Assembly: GCA_038327385.1 (NCBI GenBank)
Contig: JBBQKY010000135.1
Coordinates: 1-7,082 of the forward strand
Direction: 5' to 3'
Source of the DNA: JAWWPG01 sp038327385
GTDB lineage: Bacteria > Actinomycetota > Actinomycetes > Propionibacteriales > Nocardioidaceae
DNA length: 7,082 nt
A program made the position numbers and the translations under genes. Shown here in pieces: positions 5,210 to 7,082 of this stretch (position 1 is its first letter; every line of letters begins with the position of its first letter). The notes below the pieces were generated by a model. The model was not told the origin of the DNA. It made no database searches and saw only the letters and a program-made list of their open reading frames with translations.

Positions 5210-6847
5210 TCAGAAGTCCATCCCGCCCATGCCGCCCATGTCCGGAGCGCCACCGCCACCGCCGGCAGAGACCTTCTCCGGCTTGTCGGCGACGACTGCC
5301 TCCGTGGTGAGGAACAAGGCAGCGATCGAGGCGGCGTTCTGCAGCGCAGAGCGAGTCACCTTGACCGGGTCGTTGATCCCGGCGGCCAGCATGTCGACGT
5401 ACTCACCGGTCGCGGCGTTGAGACCGTGGCCGGCTTCGAGGTTGCGCACCTTCTCAGCAACGACGCCACCCTCGAGGCCGGCGTTGATGGCGATCTGCTT
5501 GAGCGGAGCCTCCGCGGCGAACTTGACGATGGCAGCGCCGGTCGCCTCGTCGCCGGACAGGTCCAGCTTCTCGAAGGCCGTGATGGTCGCCTGCACGAGT
5601 GCGACGCCACCACCGGCGACGATGCCCTCTTCGACGGCTGCCTTCGCGTTGCGAACGGCGTCCTCGATGCGGTGCTTGCGCTCCTTGAGCTCTACCTCGG
5701 TGGCGGCGCCGACCTTGATGACGGCCACGCCGCCGGCAAGCTTGGCAAGCCGCTCCTGCAGCTTCTCGCGGTCGTAGTCGGAGTCGCTGTTCTCGATCTC
5801 GGCGCGGATCTGGTTGACGCGACCCTGGATCTGGTCGACGTCACCCGCCCCCTCGACGATGGTCGTCTCGTCCTTGGTCACGACAACCTTGCGGGCCTGA
5901 CCGAGCAGGTCGAGGCTCGTGGACTCGAGCTTGAGCCCGACTTCCTCGCTGATGACCTGTCCGCCGGTGAGGATCGCGATGTCGGCGAGCATTGCCTTGC
6001 GGCGGTCACCGAACCCGGGAGCCTTGACGGCGACGGACTTGAACGTGCCGCGGATCTTGTTGACGACGATCGTGGCGAGAGCCTCGCCTTCGACGTCCTC
6101 GGCGAGCACGAGCAGCGGCTTGCCTGACTGCATGACCTTCTCGAGAATCGGCAGCAGGTCCTTGACGGCGGACACCTTGGCGTTGGCGATGAGGACGTAG
6201 GGGTCCTCGAGCACCGCCTCCATGCGCTCCGCGTCCGTCACGAAGTACGGCGAGATGTAGCCCTTGTCGAAGCGCATACCTTCGGTGAGCTCCAGCTCCA
6301 GGCCGAAGGTGTTGCTCTCCTCTACGGTGATGACACCTTCCTTGCCGACCTTGTCCATCGCCTCAGCGATGATCTCGCCGACGCTGGAGTCACCTGCGGA
6401 GATCCCTGCCGTGGCGGCAATCTGCTCCTTGGTCTCGACGTCCTTTGCGGCTGCGAACAGCTGCTCGATGACTGCCTCGACGGCGGCTTCGATGCCGCGC
6501 TTGAGGGCCATCGGGTTGGCACCGGCGGCGACGTTGCGCAGACCCTCGCGCACCATGGCCTGGGCCAGCACGGTGGCTGTCGTCGTACCGTCACCGGCGA
6601 CGTCGTCGGTCTTCTTGGCTACTTCCTTGACGAGCTCGGCACCGATCTTGTCGTACGGGTCCTCGAGCTCGATCTCCTTGGCAATGGACACACCGTCGTT
6701 CGTGATCGTCGGCGCGCCCCACTTCTTCTCGAGCACGACGTTGCGGCCCTTGGGGCCGAGCGTCACCTTGACGGCGTCGGCGAGGGTGTTCATCCCTCGC
6801 TCGAGGCCCCGCCTGGCTTCCTCGTTGAACGCAATGATTTTCGACAT
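5210..6847 (-). CDS. groEL: 60-kDa chaperonin GroEL, stand-alone GroEL2-type
   Basis: 545-aa complete chaperonin that forms a double heptameric ring and folds proteins in the cytoplasm with its GroES lid, using ATP. Equatorial segments are about residues 1-133 and 408-523, intermediate 134-190 and 376-407, apical 191-375. The ATP site is visible as TLGPKGRNV (29-37) and DDVAGDGTTTATVLA (81-95), with Asp86 in the place of E. coli Asp87; Asp396 in RIEDAV matches E. coli Asp398. The cpn60 signature AAVEEGIVAGGG is at 403-414. The tail ends in GGMGGMDF, as in mycobacterial GroEL2, rather than the histidine-rich tail of actinobacterial GroEL1. ATG 6847 is preceded by GGGAGGA with a 9-nt gap. The gene has its own promoter and two CIRCE operators directly upstream with no groES between, so it is heat-induced through loss of HrcA repression and probably transcribed alone. 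Assignment to GroEL2 rather than GroEL1 rests on the tail and the absent groES. Confidence 0.98.
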   Translation of the reverse strand: MSKIIAFNEEARRGLERGMNTLADAVKVTLGPKGRNVVLEKKWGAPTITNDGVSIAKEIELEDPYDKIGAELVKEVAKKTDDVAGDGTTTATVLAQAMVREGLRNVAAGANPMALKRGIEAAVEAVIEQLFAAAKDVETKEQIAATAGISAGDSSVGEIIAEAMDKVGKEGVITVEESNTFGLELELTEGMRFDKGYISPYFVTDAERMEAVLEDPYVLIANAKVSAVKDLLPILEKVMQSGKPLLVLAEDVEGEALATIVVNKIRGTFKSVAVKAPGFGDRRKAMLADIAILTGGQVISEEVGLKLESTSLDLLGQARKVVVTKDETTIVEGAGDVDQIQGRVNQIRAEIENSDSDYDREKLQERLAKLAGGVAVIKVGAATEVELKERKHRIEDAVRNAKAAVEEGIVAGGGVALVQATITAFEKLDLSGDEATGAAIVKFAAEAPLKQIAINAGLEGGVVAEKVRNLEAGHGLNAATGEYVDMLAAGINDPVKVTRSALQNAASIAALFLTTEAVVADKPEKVSAGGGGGAPDMGGMGGMDF

Positions 6848-6988
6848 TTACGCGAGTCCTCCCGCGCTTGGAATGTGGAGTGCGATCGGTCGACGCCCGC
6901 GACGGACGGGCGGGTGCTGCGCCAGACCTTCCTGCGCACCACCAAGCCCTCATCGGGCCGATCGCTGTCACTCTCGGGTCGAGAGTGC
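6848..6988 (-). other. groEL 5' leader (about 140 nt, non-coding)
   Basis: Stretch from the predicted transcription start to the groEL ATG. I see no coding region in it. It holds the Shine-Dalgarno GGGAGGA (6857-6863), a 6-bp hairpin CGCCCG/CGGGCG (6894-6899 with 6907-6912), and an 8-bp inverted repeat GCGATCGG (6882-6889) with CCGATCGC (6958-6965) that could close the leader into one 68-nt loop. A lone CIRCE-like half-site GAGTGC lies at 6878-6883 without a partner arm. The transcription start is estimated from the -10 position. Confidence 0.5.
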
Positions 6989-6991
6989 TAA
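6965..6991. promoter_or_regulatory. CIRCE operator 1 (HrcA site), over the groEL transcription start
   Basis: The CIRCE consensus is TTAGCACTC-N9-GAGTGCTAA. Here the left arm is CTGTCACTC (6965-6973, 6 of 9 matching), the spacer is exactly 9 nt, and the right arm GAGTGCTAA (6983-6991) is perfect. It covers the predicted +1 region just downstream of the -10, where bound HrcA repressor would block initiation. CIRCE with HrcA is the known heat-shock control of groE operons in many bacteria, including actinomycetes. Confidence 0.85.
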
Positions 6992-6994
6992 TCC

Positions 6995-7024
6995 ATTATT
7001 AGCACTCGCACACCCCGAGTGCAA
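6995..7024 (-). promoter_or_regulatory. groEL promoter (-35 TTGCAC, -10 TAATAAT)
   Basis: On the minus strand TTGCAC (7024-7019) is followed after 17 nt by TAATAA (7001-6996), or after 18 nt by AATAAT (7000-6995). Both fit a housekeeping sigma-70-like promoter. The -35 lies in CIRCE 2 and the -10 straddles the gap between the two CIRCE elements, which supports strong repression in the absence of stress. The predicted start is near 6988. Confidence 0.75.
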
Positions 7025-7025
7025 G
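6999..7025. promoter_or_regulatory. CIRCE operator 2 (HrcA site), over the groEL -35 to -10
   Basis: The left arm TTAGCACTC (6999-7007) is perfect, the spacer is exactly 9 nt (7008-7016), and the right arm GAGTGCAAG (7017-7025) matches 7 of 9. It is offset 34 bp from the first CIRCE, with a 7-nt gap between them. It overlaps the -35 hexamer completely and the upstream end of the -10. The two perfect inner arms of the two operators also form a 9-7-9 inverted repeat with the arm order reversed relative to consensus. Confidence 0.87.
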
Positions 7026-7038
7026 CCGGTGCACCGGC
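7025..7038. other. 14-bp perfect palindrome next to the groEL -35
   Basis: GCCGGTGCACCGGC is a perfect palindrome that abuts the -35 hexamer and shares one base with CIRCE 2. It could be an additional regulatory site, but a palindrome of this length can occur by chance in GC-rich DNA. I see nothing else in the remaining bases to the right edge (7039-7082), and no groES reading frame enters the window. Confidence 0.3.
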
Positions 7039-7082
7039 GCCGGGGCGCGTGGCGGCTCCCGGCCCGCTGCCCCGAAATGACT

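Noticed and set aside
5426..6127. Plus-strand open frame of 233 codons inside groEL
   Set aside because: Leu/Asp-rich shadow of the groEL coding strand with no family features.
6878..6883. GAGTGC as part of a third CIRCE element
   Set aside because: No matching arm exists at the required 9-nt spacing, so it is only a half-site.
7039..7082. Possible start or end of a groES gene upstream of groEL
   Set aside because: No coding signal is visible, and the promoter and operators sit directly upstream of groEL.

Overview
The window is high-GC DNA and almost fully coding. The long antisense shadow reading frames on both strands, GTG starts, TGA stops and a CIRCE-controlled GroEL with a glycine/methionine tail all point to an actinomycete (Actinomycetota). 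An F420-type luciferase-like oxidoreductase at the left edge fits, since that cofactor is widespread in this phylum. I cannot fix the genus. No mobile element, CRISPR array, tRNA or rRNA gene is visible.

Layout, left to right. Positions 1-708 (minus) hold the N-terminal 236 residues of an LLM-class F420-dependent oxidoreductase that runs off the left edge. Positions 709-930 are a non-coding spacer with a strong ribosome binding site, a 38-bp two-fold symmetric element that could be an operator, and a hairpin just past the next gene's stop. Positions 931-3986 (minus) form a two-gene unit: a P1/S58 (DmpA-type) self-processing aminopeptidase followed, with a 4-nt GTGA overlap, by a CocE/NonD serine hydrolase with a PepX-type C-terminal domain. 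Only 36 bp separates this unit from a divergent plus-strand gene (4023-5084) for an acetylpolyamine-amidohydrolase-like zinc enzyme of the histone deacetylase superfamily. A very long, nearly perfect hairpin (5123-5188) then separates that gene from the convergent groEL (5210-6847, minus). GroEL has its own promoter, embedded in two tandem CIRCE (HrcA) operators at 6965-7025.

How the genes may work together. The three hydrolases in the middle use three unrelated mechanisms: an N-terminal-nucleophile-like serine, an alpha/beta-hydrolase Ser-Asp-His triad, and a Zn2+ Asp-His-Asp site. All have catalytic residues visible and all belong to families that act on amide, peptide or ester bonds. A shared role in breaking down small peptides or N-acylated amines is a reasonable inference but not shown by the sequence. 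groEL is a separate heat-shock unit, probably the stand-alone 'GroEL2' type because no groES lies between it and its promoter. The left-edge oxidoreductase looks like its own transcription unit.

Most of the window is conventional. The points most worth a second look are the double CIRCE around the groEL promoter, the compact divergent hydrolase cluster, the long bidirectional hairpin, and the symmetric element upstream of the oxidoreductase.
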